Assembly (NCBI GenBank): GCA_016098155.1
Contig: JAAAJB010000695.1
Coordinates: 1-16,776, forward strand
Reading direction: 5' to 3'
Source of the DNA: Actinomortierella ambigua
Taxonomy: Eukaryota > Mortierellomycota > Mortierellomycetes > Mortierellales > Mortierellaceae
DNA: 16,776 nucleotides
Positions within the stretch are counted from its first letter, which is position 1, and each line of letters opens with the position of its first letter. Both the position numbers and the translations under genes were made by a program. The notes below the pieces were generated by a model. It had not been told where the DNA came from. It searched no databases and was given only the letters and a program-made list of their open reading frames with translations. Below are positions 1-8,837 of the stretch, one piece after another.

Positions 1-110
1 TTTTCTTTTCAGTCTTCTCGTCCGTGTTTTTGGGGTGCCTGTTTTGAGGGTGCCTATCTCTTTTTCCTCTTTTCCTCTCTTTCTCTCTTTCCTCTCTTCA
101 CAGACTTTCC

Positions 111-200
111 CCTGTTTTCCACTTTCACCATGCTCACTTCCATGTTTTCCACTTTCACCACGCTCACTTCCCTGTTTTCCACATCCACCATGCTCACTGT
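111..200 (+). repeat. Three 30-bp tandem repeats at the kinase N terminus
   Basis: Units lie at 111-140, 141-170 and 171-200. Unit 2 matches unit 1 at 28 of 30 positions and unit 3 at 26 of 30. Since 30 is a multiple of three, the array keeps frame and encodes a 10-residue repeat of the type (M/T)LTS(M/L)FST(F/S)T. It contains two of the possible ATG starts and runs straight into the hydrophobic anchor. Confidence 0.85.
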
Positions 201-1419
201 TACCATCGCCCTTTTCCTCTTCGCAGCCGTTGTTGTGGCCTTCCTCGCTTCACTCCTCTCCTCACGCCTCTCTCCACCACTCTCACCACACCTCACGTTG
301 GCCGACTCCGTCACTTGTGACCCCAACCCCCCAAGCTACCGAAGCTTCGAATCTGACCGCGCGCTATACACCAGTGTTGCCGAGGACCCCGCTGACGACC
401 CCCAAGACTCGAGCCACTCAGCCCTCGCTAGCGCCGTCGCCAGCCTTCGTTCTGTTGGCCAAAACCTGGCATCCACGGCCGGCCTGTGGGCCGACCTTCT
501 CAAACCACAGAGCCCCGAGACGCTGCTCAGCATCTGGCAGCCTGACCCCGTTGACCGCTTGGCAAGACTTGCCAACAACCGCTCGGAGGGGCTCGCTGGC
601 TGGATTCCCGAAAAGATTGTGGGGCAAGGAGGATACGGCACGGTGTACCTCGTCCACGAGGTTGGGACAAAGATTGCCAATAGAGCCGCGAAGGTCGTGA
701 AGCAGCAGTACGACACCACTCTGGCGCTTCTGCGGCGGGAGGCCAGGATTCACACTTTCCTGCGGGACTCTCACGCTGGCGAATGCCACCCCAACATCGT
801 CCGCCTGGACAGTGTTCAAGAGGAGCCGGGTGTTATGACGCTGGTCATGGAACACTGTGCCGGCGGCAATCTGGAGGACCAAGAAAACAGAGTCGGCCCC
901 CGTGTCTTCAGCGACGCTGCCGTCGCCCAGATCCTTCTCCCCGTTGCGATGGGTCTCTCCCACCTCCACGAGGTTGGGATTGCCCATCGCGACATGAAGC
1001 TGCAAAACGTGCTCTTGGACGCCCAAGGCACGGCCAAAATTGGAGACTTTGGCCTGGCAACGCAGGAGGCGCTGTGCCGCGATCGTGTGGGCACTCCGTC
1101 CACCATGGCACCGGAGGTGTTCAATCGCAAGCACCCCTCGTTGTCGCCTTACGATCCAAAAAAGGCAGATATGTGGGCACTTGGAATCTTGTTCTGGCAG
1201 CTCAAGTTCGGGGACCTTCCATGGCGGGAGGCCAGCTTTGACGCCAAGGACGACTTCGACCTGTACGTTGACAACCCAACGGCCTTCCTGCTCTTGACCC
1301 CTGGCATGGGGTATGGTTCGGCCCCATTCCTCAGCCAAACCATGTGCCTAGATCCCGCCCAAAGAATCTCGGCCGACCAGGCGGTGCGAGCGCTGGAAGC
1401 GATAATCAAGCTCGGTTGA
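130..1419 (+). CDS. Membrane-anchored Ser/Thr protein kinase (start uncertain, possibly 5' partial)
   Basis: A 429-residue single-exon frame holds a full eukaryotic protein kinase domain (about residues 160-428). Visible motifs are the glycine loop GQGGYGTV (165-172), the ATP-anchoring lysine in RAAK (K188), the helix-C glutamate E204, HRDMKLQN (H286, catalytic D288, K290, N293), DFG (306-308), APE (327-329), DMWALG (347-352) and R412. K290 after HRD indicates Ser/Thr specificity, and no catalytic residue is missing, so the enzyme should be active. Residues 21-43 are a hydrophobic helix with no charge before it and R46 just after it; by the positive-inside rule the kinase would face the cytosol. 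Residues 1-20 come from a 30-bp tandem repeat. The frame stays open to base 1, and possible splice acceptors lie at 10-12 and 101-103, so an exon outside the window may extend the N terminus. Methionine codons at 142 and 190 are alternative starts. Substrate and pathway cannot be inferred. Confidence 0.92.
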   Translation: MLTSMFSTFTTLTSLFSTSTMLTVTIALFLFAAVVVAFLASLLSSRLSPPLSPHLTLADSVTCDPNPPSYRSFESDRALYTSVAEDPADDPQDSSHSALASAVASLRSVGQNLASTAGLWADLLKPQSPETLLSIWQPDPVDRLARLANNRSEGLAGWIPEKIVGQGGYGTVYLVHEVGTKIANRAAKVVKQQYDTTLALLRREARIHTFLRDSHAGECHPNIVRLDSVQEEPGVMTLVMEHCAGGNLEDQENRVGPRVFSDAAVAQILLPVAMGLSHLHEVGIAHRDMKLQNVLLDAQGTAKIGDFGLATQEALCRDRVGTPSTMAPEVFNRKHPSLSPYDPKKADMWALGILFWQLKFGDLPWREASFDAKDDFDLYVDNPTAFLLLTPGMGYGSAPFLSQTMCLDPAQRISADQAVRALEAIIKLG

Positions 1420-1465
1420 GGTGGCTACTCAAGCTGGTTATCTCACTTTCCTTACTATCATTTGC

Positions 1466-1471
1466 AATAAA
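1466..1471 (+). promoter_or_regulatory. AATAAA polyadenylation signal of the kinase gene
   Basis: A canonical AATAAA starts 47 bases after the kinase stop codon, which fits a short 3' UTR. A second AATAAA at 1709-1714 is too far away to be needed. Confidence 0.55.
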
Positions 1472-2600
1472 CTGTCGAGCCTTTAAATGGATAACAATCG
1501 GTCGAGTTTTATGCACAGGCTATTTCATCTCTTCATAAGTTGTGTACTCAGTTGAAATGCATTGTCAGAAGCGATGCATTGAACTACCGTTTCTGAATGC
1601 TCCAGTGAGGCGTGGTGCACTCAGTCGTTTGTTTGTATATTTGCTTTCAGCCTACTCACGTCCCTTGATTCTCGTGTTATGGGTACCGATCCTAGTAGCT
1701 GCACAATGAATAAAAGTCAAGAAAATCTTTCCATGTGGCATATCCCGATATTATTGGCTGGAGACGAATGCAGTCTTTGATGAGAGATTTTGGCGTCTAG
1801 GACAAATTCGAGAGTCGACCCCTCCACACAGACGACAACGTAGGCATCGATGACAGACATTGCAACAGAAGTGTCAAAAAATTGTGTCGCAGGACGAAAG
1901 GCGTGGAGCTATTGCATGCAGACGACAATCTTCTTGCTCCTTGCAAGATTTAACCCCCCCTCCCTCCTTTCCTCGTACTTCTCTTGTCCGGATACAACTG
2001 TACTGAAGGTAGGCGACCAAAGGCTTCCGAAGAAAAGCATTCGGTATTCCGGCATGTACTCAAATGCGAGTCCAAGAATGTGGTCTTGAGGCCCCTTCCT
2101 GTCGTCCATTGACCGATAGTCCCCATGATCTCACGCCATCTCTTTTCAGCTGGATTCAATTTGATGATGAGCTTGTCGAATAGTGCCTGAAACAAATGAC
2201 ACCAACATGCTGGACTGTGGTCGACAAGATGGAGTGTATGCTCAGATCATAGCAGTTGTGCTGTCATTTCTCATATCAGAGTTGACTCCTTCTGTAAAGA
2301 CTATCCTCTATGGTACCAGAAACAGGCCAAGTTGATATAGCCAAGTAGATCATTGTACTAGAGTTTACTCAATAGATAGAAAACCTCATGAAGCAGCAAT
2401 AGCGGATCAACCAGGGGTCGAGAAATCACGCCTCTTTTCTTTCCTTCTGCCATGTAGAGTGCGGAGCAAATTCAGTAAGGACTAGCGTTATCTGGAAGTA
2501 TGTGTTGCAAAAGTGGGATTTCAACGCGAGCGAGAAGGCGAGTGTGCCTTGAATCTGATGGGAGCAATCCAAAAATGAGAGTGGTTGCAAGAGTGTGGAT
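1472..2600. other. Intergenic DNA with a possible decayed gene piece
   Basis: AT-richer, low-coding sequence follows the kinase gene. I see no RNA gene or intact protein gene. The only coding-like signal is the minus-strand piece at 1909-2186, listed separately. Confidence 0.5.
1909..2186 (-). pseudogene. Possible frameshifted exon remnant
   Basis: On the minus strand a good 3' splice site (TTTGTTTCAG, ending at 2187) precedes a protein-like stretch beginning ALFDKLIIKLNPAEKRW. After roughly 26 codons the plausible sequence appears to move to another frame (DHILGLAFEYMPEYRM and onward) and runs to a stop at 1909. This would suit one exon with a one-base frameshift or a missed intron. I do not recognise a family in either half. 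Neither frame has an upstream ATG with good context, and nothing confirms expression. The alternative is chance open frames. Confidence 0.25.
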
Positions 2601-2856
2601 CTAATAGAGCTGGAAGACGATTAGGAAGCAGTTTGGCGCCTTAGTACCCACCGCCCTATTGCTCAAGCTCACATTCGAATCGTCGTCGTAATCGTCGTCT
2701 GCTTCCATAAACGGCGATCCATGGATCGATCTCTTCGATACCTCGGTCGTCTCTCTCAGCTGACCGACCATCCTCTCTCGAAAAGACACGAACCACGCCA
2801 TCGGATGAGTACCACATCTCAGTGTAAGCATTGGCCAACAGCCGCCTCTAGAGCCT
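2601..2856 (-). other. Possible minus-strand exon, family unknown
   Basis: Two overlapping minus-strand frames are open here. One reads protein-like from 2838 (ANAYTEMWYSSDGVVRVF) and ends in an Arg-rich tail. The other, starting at 2831, contains an acidic run (EADDDYDDDS). A possible acceptor (GGCTCTAG) lies just upstream at about 2850, and a possible GTAAGC donor near 2902 would give an intron of about 56 nt preceded by a six-codon ATG exon. None of this is confirmed by a recognised domain. It may be a fragment of a gene or chance. Confidence 0.2.
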
Positions 2857-3903
2857 AGCTCAGCCTTATCTCGGTGTCTTCCACCCCATGTAAACCAGCT
2901 TACATTCTCTTCATCGACATTTTACATTACTCATACCCTTCAAAGCTCAATAAACAAGCCATGGAAACACACCTCTCTCTTTCGTCTCTGTGATGGCCAG
3001 CACCCCTGCATCAGGTTGTGTGTGTGACTTTCTAGTCTGAGGGAGGCAGTGACCACCAAAGGGCTGCTTGGATCTGTGCATATCAGGGCAGGTGTGAACG
3101 CTGGCGAACACAGGATGCTCAGCATGCTGGAAATCGAAGGAGGGCCGAGTCCAATGTGGCTATGCTTGGTATTCGAGAGGGAGAGAAGGGGGGAGAAGGC
3201 TCTTGTTCGCCTGCTACAGTAGTTGGTTAGCACCACAGCACTCTTGCGCTTACCTGCCATACTGCAGTCTGTCGGAGGCCTAGTCCTTGTGGCCGATAGC
3301 CCGGTGGTCATGTCAGGAAGAAGGATACGGAAGAGTGCACCGCCATGAATACTCATCCACGCTTGGACGATAGCTTAGAGAGGCGCTGGAGAGATAGGCG
3401 ATACTGGGAGACTGGATCGACATAGTTGACCAGAAGACAAGAATAGATCAAGGAAGTGTGGATGAGGGCTGCGGTGGAGGTGGAGGTGGAGGTGGTAGCG
3501 ATAGGCAACGGTCGAGCGAGAGCGAGGTCCATGTCCCTCCTCCCTGTTAGGAAACCATAATTGTCTGGCCACAACCTTGTTCAGTTTTAGAGGAGAGGAT
3601 TAGAAATCCAAGCCGAGCTTAATTTAGACCCGGCGTACTTGTGTCATCCCATTCGCTGCACTGCATGCTTGTGTGCGCGGTTGCCGCAATTGATGGATAG
3701 ACGGATGGAGATCGAAGGCGGAAAGGTTTTTTTGAGTTCGCCATGTCTGCCCTCCTATCTCACAACACCAGCGAACAGCAACCACAGTCAGCCAGTCGCC
3801 AGTCTCTTAGCAGGCTTCGTCACGACCTACTAGGGACTCCAGGCAGGCCCAAGCTTTCAATTAGCTCTACAGCCATTTACAAAAACTATCTCTCTCCATC
3901 GCC
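2857..3903. other. Intergenic DNA with splice-like minus-strand signals
   Basis: The minus strand carries a very good intron-like element at 3253-3214: donor GTAAGC, an internal CTAAC branch-like site and acceptor TGTAG. Another acceptor (CTAACAG) lies near 3549. These could join open frames at 3353-3574 and 2940-3356, but the predicted peptides are low in complexity and match no family I know. Plus-strand open frames at 3639-3952 are equally unconvincing. Confidence 0.3.
3473..3496 (+). repeat. GGTGGA hexanucleotide repeat, four units
   Basis: Three perfect GGTGGA units and one GGTGGT unit lie head to tail. On the minus strand this reads (TCCACC)n. Confidence 0.9.
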
Positions 3904-3948
3904 ATGGCCTTCTCACTCGAACTCAAGTACGACTCGTCCTCAACCTAG
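3904..3948 (+). pseudogene. 14-codon stub resembling the start of the 4563 gene
   Basis: The short frame MAFSLELKYDSSST ends in TAG. Its first eight codons match those at 4563 (MAFSLKLK) at 21 of 24 bases, and the rest aligns with one codon removed. Its start context (GCCATGG) is good. It may be a truncated duplicate of the downstream gene or the relic of a duplicated first exon. It is too short to be assigned a function. Confidence 0.4.
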
Positions 3949-4562
3949 ATGAAGAGTGTCAATCATATGTACGTACTCTAGATAGCCGAGAGTACGAGGA
4001 AGGTAGAGAAGGAATGCCTCTCCCCCCCCCTCCTTTTTTTGTTGCCTTGGGAATTGTGGCAAGAGACGCAGTAAAGGCACTGCTTAAGGAGATACGGCGG
4101 TGACAAGGCATGACTGTATCCAGGGAGAAAGGGAGGAAGGAGGGGAGTGGCGTGCTCGCACGACCAAAAAGAACAGATTCTCACATAAGTTCAATCATCC
4201 AGCGCCGTTCAGCTGGGCGACACCCATGTGTTCTCGATGGTTCTGAAAGCCAACGACGTTGGAAGACGGAGTTGTGCCACTGGACAGCTGTTTTCCGAAT
4301 ATGGAAACCAACGTCAACAGTTGTTGCCCAAGGGGATTAGAAATCCTCCTGGAGAGCTAAATTTCGTCAACAAAGTAGCAACAAAAAAAAACTATAAAGA
4401 GAGCCAACGCTGGCCAAAGGTCATCAAAACAACAAAGAAAACTATCAGCACTGCTGAAAATACACAAGAACGAACTGCATACAAGCCCACTCTCTTCGTC
4501 TTCAAGTCCCTGCCACCTTCACCCTTACTCCCCTTCCGTATATATTTATAAACTCTCCAGTC
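3949..4562. other. Intergenic region upstream of the small Ser-rich gene
   Basis: No gene is supported here. The stretch just before 4563 is CT-rich and contains a TATA-like run (GTATATATTTATA, 4539-4551). That run is only about 12 bases before the ATG, closer than a TATA box normally sits to a start codon, so it may not act as one. Confidence 0.4.
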
Positions 4563-4757
4563 ATGGCCTTCTCGCTCAAGCTCAAGTTTGCCTCTTCAAC
4601 CTCGGCCACTGCTTCGACTCGCAGCATCCGATCCGTGACATCGACGCCCCGTTCCTCACTCTCCAGCGATCAGTCGTCTCCTCTTGATCGAGTCCTAGTC
4701 AGGTCGTCGAATGGCTTTGAAATTGCAGGCCTCTCGCTTGCTACTACTCGACTGTGA
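4563..4757 (+). CDS. Small Ser/Arg-rich hypothetical protein (64 aa)
   Basis: A 64-residue frame opens with MAFSLKLKFASSTSATAS and ends in TGA followed by an A-rich run. About a third of its residues are serine, with many Arg and Thr and no acidic residue in the first 30 or so. This gives a basic, hydroxylated N terminus that loosely resembles a mitochondrial presequence. There is no signal peptide, membrane helix or known domain. Support for a real gene is the near-copy of its start at 3904 and the good ATG context. Against it are its small size and the TATA-like run that lies almost on top of the ATG. It could also be the first exon of a longer gene. I do not recognise it. Confidence 0.35.
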   Translation: MAFSLKLKFASSTSATASTRSIRSVTSTPRSSLSSDQSSPLDRVLVRSSNGFEIAGLSLATTRL

Positions 4758-5331
4758 AAAAAAAAGAAGCCATCAGAGAACTCCCCTCCTTCGTACAACA
4801 CTGCATTCTCCCCCTTTCTCACTTTTGTAATATAGCTCACCCTTTGATAAAGATCATCGGAACCCCTTGCACTTTTCTCTAGCCCCACCTCTCCCCTTTC
4901 ACTTTTTTATTCCTTTCATTGTACAATAGTTCAACACCCTCACACCCTGTATCCATAAAAATCAATGACGCTGAAGAAGAGGAAAAAAGACACTATTATT
5001 TTACTTGTTGGGTGACTACTTGTGGAGAAAAGAGAAAACTATGGGGTCTGGTAAAGGGAACTGGAAGATGATGCGGCGCCTCTCTGAGCGTGGATTTTTC
5101 CACTACATCTTGCACTTCAAAAGGAGATGAGGGGGGGTGGGGGGGGGGAAAAGTCGACCACCCCTATCCTTCGATAAGGTAGAAAAGAAACCACCCTCCT
5201 TTTTTTTTACCCTTCCCAACTTTTTTTTTTCACTTTCGTCGAGATGAACAAAAAACACAGCGACACAGCTTGGGGGAAAAGAGGTGCAGCCGATGGTGCA
5301 TGAAGGAGGAACATCAGCGGGATGGGGGGGT
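4758..5331. other. Intergenic, low-complexity (G- and T-runs)
   Basis: This stretch lies between the convergent ends of the 4563 frame and SSP-A. It holds an interrupted G-run at 5131-5148 and T-runs around 5201-5230. No open frame has recognisable content. Confidence 0.5.
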
Positions 5332-5559
5332 TTAAATTTGTGGTGCTGGTGCAGTGGCGCAAGTGGTTCCTATCGCCGGGCCAGTGTAGCAATAGCGTGT
5401 CCCCAGCTGTTGTTGGCTACAGGGTCCACAGTTACGGACAACGGGTTGTCGTTCTTCAACGCAGATACATGCGTTGGTGGCGGCATTGACCACCTGGGTC
5501 GTGAGCAAGGTGAAGGCGAAGAGAAGAGCGACGGCAATGAGACCAGTGAAATTCGCCAT
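5332..5559 (-). CDS. Small secreted cysteine-rich protein SSP-A (75 aa)
   Basis: A single-exon frame of 75 residues starts with a classic secretion signal: a short polar start, a hydrophobic core (about residues 5-20) and a likely cut after VVNA (residue 26). The mature part of about 49 residues has six cysteines (31, 33, 44, 47, 57, 67), consistent with up to three disulfides, and ends in an Ala/Pro tail. Its core CGPC, then L52, then CYT (57-59), I63 and C67, recurs in SSP-B at 15553. I know no named family with this framework. Secreted Cys-rich mini-proteins in fungi include effectors, antimicrobial peptides and wall proteins, but none of these roles is shown here. The leader upstream is A/C-rich with no ATG, which favours the chosen start. 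Confidence 0.75.
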   Translation of the reverse strand: MANFTGLIAVALLFAFTLLTTQVVNAATNACICVEERQPVVRNCGPCSQQQLGTRYCYTGPAIGTTCATAPAPQI

Positions 5560-5642
5560 CTTTGGTTGTTTGTTGCGTTGTGGGGGTTTGGTTGGCCGCT
5601 TGGTTGGGTTGGTTGGGTCGGCTGGTTGGTCGGTTGCCTGAG
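5560..5642 (-). promoter_or_regulatory. CCAA-rich 5' leader of SSP-A
   Basis: Read on the minus strand, the bases before the SSP-A ATG are built almost only from C and A, with repeated CCAAC/ACCAA units. There is no ATG in this stretch. An unstructured leader free of upstream starts suits strong translation; that role is inference. Confidence 0.5.
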
Positions 5643-6487
5643 TATGTGTCTATGTTGTACTTCTTGATGGAGCGGTACAATGATGGAAAGGGAAAGAGGA
5701 GGTTAGGGGAAAAAAGCCAATACACCCCAAAATAAAAAACAAAAAGCACCACTTGATTGCTGCAACTTCTTGCACTTACCTAAGAACTATGGATAGAACA
5801 AAAAATGGTATATGTGTTGTGGAGCAAAGATTGAAAGAGTCGGATGGTACCCAGGAGGCGATTTTAGACCATTCCATGCCGACGACTGGGGGAGCCTATT
5901 AGAACCATGATTGGCATGTGCGCATTCAAAAAGGGGAGGGACCGCCTCGACCTGGATTCAAGGGGGAGGAGCATGGGCCGACTTTTTTTAGGCGAGATGT
6001 AAGCCTTGGAGAACGCACTTTGAGGATTTTTTTTTTGGCTATGAGGGAGAGGAGGGCTTTTCGTCCCTTCAAGGGGAGGAAACTGGTACAATTTTACTAG
6101 ATGTGCTCGAGACGGCGGTTTCTGTTGAGTAAGGCTTTATGAGTATCTTCGTGATAGGTTCGAGCAGCTCAACAAGCTTTTTCGTCAACTGCTGCTCTCC
6201 CCGTATATAAGAGTGTAAACAAGAATGACAAACTCGCTCTTTAGCTCCAACACCTCCTCCCTCCCCATCTTCCCTTTACACCTTTTTTTCTTTGCAGAAA
6301 CATCCCAAGCTAGCACTAGCAGTTCACATCCCACAATTTGAGCACATACAATCATTCAGACTTTGCAAAGGATTGGGATCTTATTGAAGGGTACTGTACA
6401 AAACGCTACTACTGCGTTGCAAAGACGAAGCGTAGAGAGGTGAATGGGTTAGAGGGGGAGGGGATAGTAGTAAGAAAAAAAATCAAT
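5643..6487. other. Intergenic: SSP-A promoter side and PDI 3' side
   Basis: This region holds the upstream DNA of SSP-A and the 3' flank of the isomerase gene. I see no clear AATAAA for the isomerase. A plus-strand TATA element at 6204-6210 is listed separately. The small open frames here have no recognisable content. Confidence 0.4.
6204..6210 (+). promoter_or_regulatory. Plus-strand TATA box followed by a CT-rich tract
   Basis: TATATAA is followed about 25-85 bases later by a CT-rich stretch ending in TTTGCAG, the layout of a fungal core promoter and leader. It points at the 3' end of the isomerase gene, so a transcript from it would be antisense. The first ATG (6225) opens only a 38-codon frame ending at 6341. 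Confidence 0.35.
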
Positions 6488-8599
6488 TTACAGCTCATCG
6501 TGGTCAACCTCGCCGGCAGCGACGGGCTTGGTCTCGGTCTCAGCCGCGGCCTCCTTCGCCACCTCCTCGTGCGCGTGGTCGTGCTCCTCCTCGGCGTGAT
6601 CGTGGCCGTGCTCCTCAGGCTTCTCAGCAACCTCGGGAACAACGACATCGACCTTGTTGACGGCGTTCTCCTTGAGGAAGTCAACAAAGGCCTGGATGTC
6701 GCGGTTGCCCGAGTAATCGGTGTACTCGAGGGAACCAGCCTTGCGGAACTTGATGGTGGGGAAACCAGGGACCGTGAAGGGCGTTCCCAAAGGCAGGTCG
6801 TTGGCAGTGGCGTCCATCTTGGCGATGACAATCTTGGAGTCCTTGTACAGACCACCAAGGATATCATAGGTGGGGGCCAGGTTCTTGCAGTGGCCGCACC
6901 AGGGGGCGTAGAACTCGATCAGGACATCCTTGTCAAGGTCCTCGACAACATCCTTGTACGAGTCACCGACGACAACGGTGACAGGGCCCTCCTGCTTGTC
7001 GGGGATAGCCTCAGACTTGAGGGTAGCCTTGACATCGCCGGAGAGGACGCCGCGAACATGCTCCTTGATGTTGGCCATGGTAAGATCCTTCTTCAGGGGG
7101 AACTTGGAGCCGTCCTGAACGTTCTGAACGCTGAAAGCGGGCCACTTGCCGTCATCGAGGCCGAGGTTGGCGGCGTGGGCACCAAACTTGTTGGCATCCA
7201 GGTAGACAAAGTTGGCCTCTTCCTTGAGCTCCTTGGCGAAGCCTTTGATATCCTCAAACTCGGCCTTCTGCTCCTCCTTGTCGTAGAAGAGGTAAGCCAG
7301 AGGCTTACCAGCCTCCATGTAGTACTGGTAGTTGTCGGGGCCAATGTCATCGACGAGAGGAACGGCGTTGGCCTTGACGAACTCGGTCAGGGAAGCCTGG
7401 GTGAACTCGCCCTCGAAGACGTTCTTGCCCTCATCAAACGACTTGAAGAGGACGACGGCGGGGGCCTTGACACCCTGAGCCTCGGCAGCCGACTCGTCGA
7501 CAACAGCAAAGACGTACTTCTCGCGAAGGTCATCAGCAACAGCCTTCAGGGCCTCACGGTTCTTGTCGTCCTTGGAGAGGACACCGACAACGACGACCTT
7601 GTCTTTCTGGGAGAAGGCGGCGACGTCAGCAGCGGTGATCTCCGAGAGAGCAGGGAGAGCAGCCTTGCGGAGGTAGGAGATGATGCCGTCGGCCTTGCGG
7701 GGGCCGTTGTACTCGACGGGCTTGCCGGATCTACAATAGAGTACATGTGAGGAAGAAGGTGGAGATAGGGTTTAATGAGTGAACGATTCTCTCTTATTTC
7801 TCATGCTCTCTCAGTTGAGCAGCGAGCAGCAGGTTGTTTGGCGGCTTTCTCCCACGGCACTTTTTTTTTGGGGGGAAGGATGCGTTGTGTTGGTGTTGTG
7901 TTTCCCTGCCCCCCTGAGCACCGATTCCATTTCCTGATAGCTCTTCGCCCTCGATCCAACCAGTATGCTGCATATGAGGACACGATACGTGTCAAGGCGC
8001 AGCACGTTACAATAGTCGCGACTCTTTTTTTTTATGCTGTGTAGGGAGGCACCCATCCTGTTCTTGGTGTCAAGGTGCACGCTGGCCAAGTCCAAGGACG
8101 AGGGAGGGGAGAAGGATGAGATCGAGAAAGCGTAGAACTTTCACAAGCTAGGAGGAGGGGAATTACCTGAAGACCTTCAGGGTGGGGTAGCCCTGAACAC
8201 CCTGGTCCTGGCAGAGCTTTGTCTCGACAGTGCAGTCAACCTTGGCCATAGGGATCTCGGCCTTGAGCTCGGTAGCAGCAATCTCGTACTCGGGAGCTAT
8301 AAAGAATGCCAAAGAAAGAGTTGGGAAAGGTTAGAGATGCCAAGGAAGAAACATTATGAGCTGATCTTCTTCCAACTAGAAAACCAAAGGCAACAAAACA
8401 TACCCAGGGCCTTGCAGTGACCGCACCAGGGAGCGTAAAACTCGACGAGGATGAGGTTCTCCTTGGGGACAACATCAGCAAAGTTCTTCTCGGTCAGGAC
8501 CTGAACGTCAGAGGGAGCAGCAGCAGCAGCCTCCTCAGCCTTGACGAGCATGGCAGAGGCAGCGAGGCCGAGGAGAGCGAAAGCAGAAGTGAAACGCAT
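6488..8599 (-). CDS. PDI1: Protein disulfide isomerase, ER lumen (522 aa, 3 exons)
   Basis: Exons are 8599-8404, 8296-8167 and 7730-6488. Introns start GTATGT and GTAATT and end ATAG and TTGTAG, and the frame is kept (196+130+1243 nt = 522 codons plus stop). The enzyme forms, breaks and reshuffles disulfides in proteins entering the secretory path. A signal peptide (about residues 1-20) is followed by an a domain with FYAPWCGHC (C59, C62), the b and b' domains (about 130-345), a second catalytic domain with FYAPWCGHC (C387, C390), then an acidic tail and the ER-retention signal HDEL (519-522). Length and a-b-b'-a' order fit the fungal Pdi1 family. The tail (481-500) carries six extra histidines among Glu and Asp, which is unusual. 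A minus-strand TATA box and CCAAT box lie upstream. The second intron is long (436 nt). Confidence 0.97.
7731..8166 (-). other. Long second intron of the PDI gene
   Basis: The 436-nt intron has donor GTAATT and acceptor TTGTAG. It is about four times longer than the gene's first intron (107 nt) and at least twice the length of any exonuclease intron. Inside I find no tRNA, no box C/D pair and no protein-like exon. Confidence 0.85.
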
Positions 8600-8728
8600 G
8601 ATGGTGCTGATGGGATGAGGAGAGGAGAGAGGAGAAGGGAGATGAAGAAGAAGAAGAGGAGAAGGAAGAAGGAGGAAGGAGGACTGATGAGAGAATGGAA
8701 TGAGTGGGGTTGGGCGTTGGTTGATGGG

Positions 8729-8737
8729 TTTTATAAG
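8729..8737 (-). promoter_or_regulatory. TATA box of the PDI gene
   Basis: On the minus strand this reads CTTATAAAA, 130 bases before the start codon. A purine/pyrimidine-skewed leader (8600-8690) lies between them. Confidence 0.6.
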
Positions 8738-8832
8738 ATGGGCCCCCAGAAGCTTCGATAGTGACAAAGAAATAGGGCGATTGAATCAACAATGAATAGG
8801 AGGAAGGGGCGCTGATTCGCTGTCCTGCTCCT

Positions 8833-8837
8833 ATTGG
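8833..8837 (-). promoter_or_regulatory. CCAAT box upstream of PDI
   Basis: The minus strand reads CCAAT about 100 bases upstream of the TATA box. I looked for the mammalian ER-stress arrangement CCAAT-N9-CCACG and did not find the CCACG half. Confidence 0.35.

Noticed and set aside
2159..2190. Box C/D snoRNA (TGATGA followed by CTGA)
   Set aside because: The boxes are only about 20 bases apart, no terminal stem forms, and no second box pair fits.
6225..6341. 38-codon frame behind the plus-strand TATA box
   Set aside because: Its ATG is only about 15 bases past the TATA box, probably upstream of the transcription start, and the peptide is low in complexity.
6338..7750. 470-codon plus-strand frame as a protein-coding gene
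   Set aside because: It is exactly antisense to the conserved third exon of the isomerase, starts at TTG, and has the Leu/Val/Gly-rich composition expected from reading that codon usage backwards.
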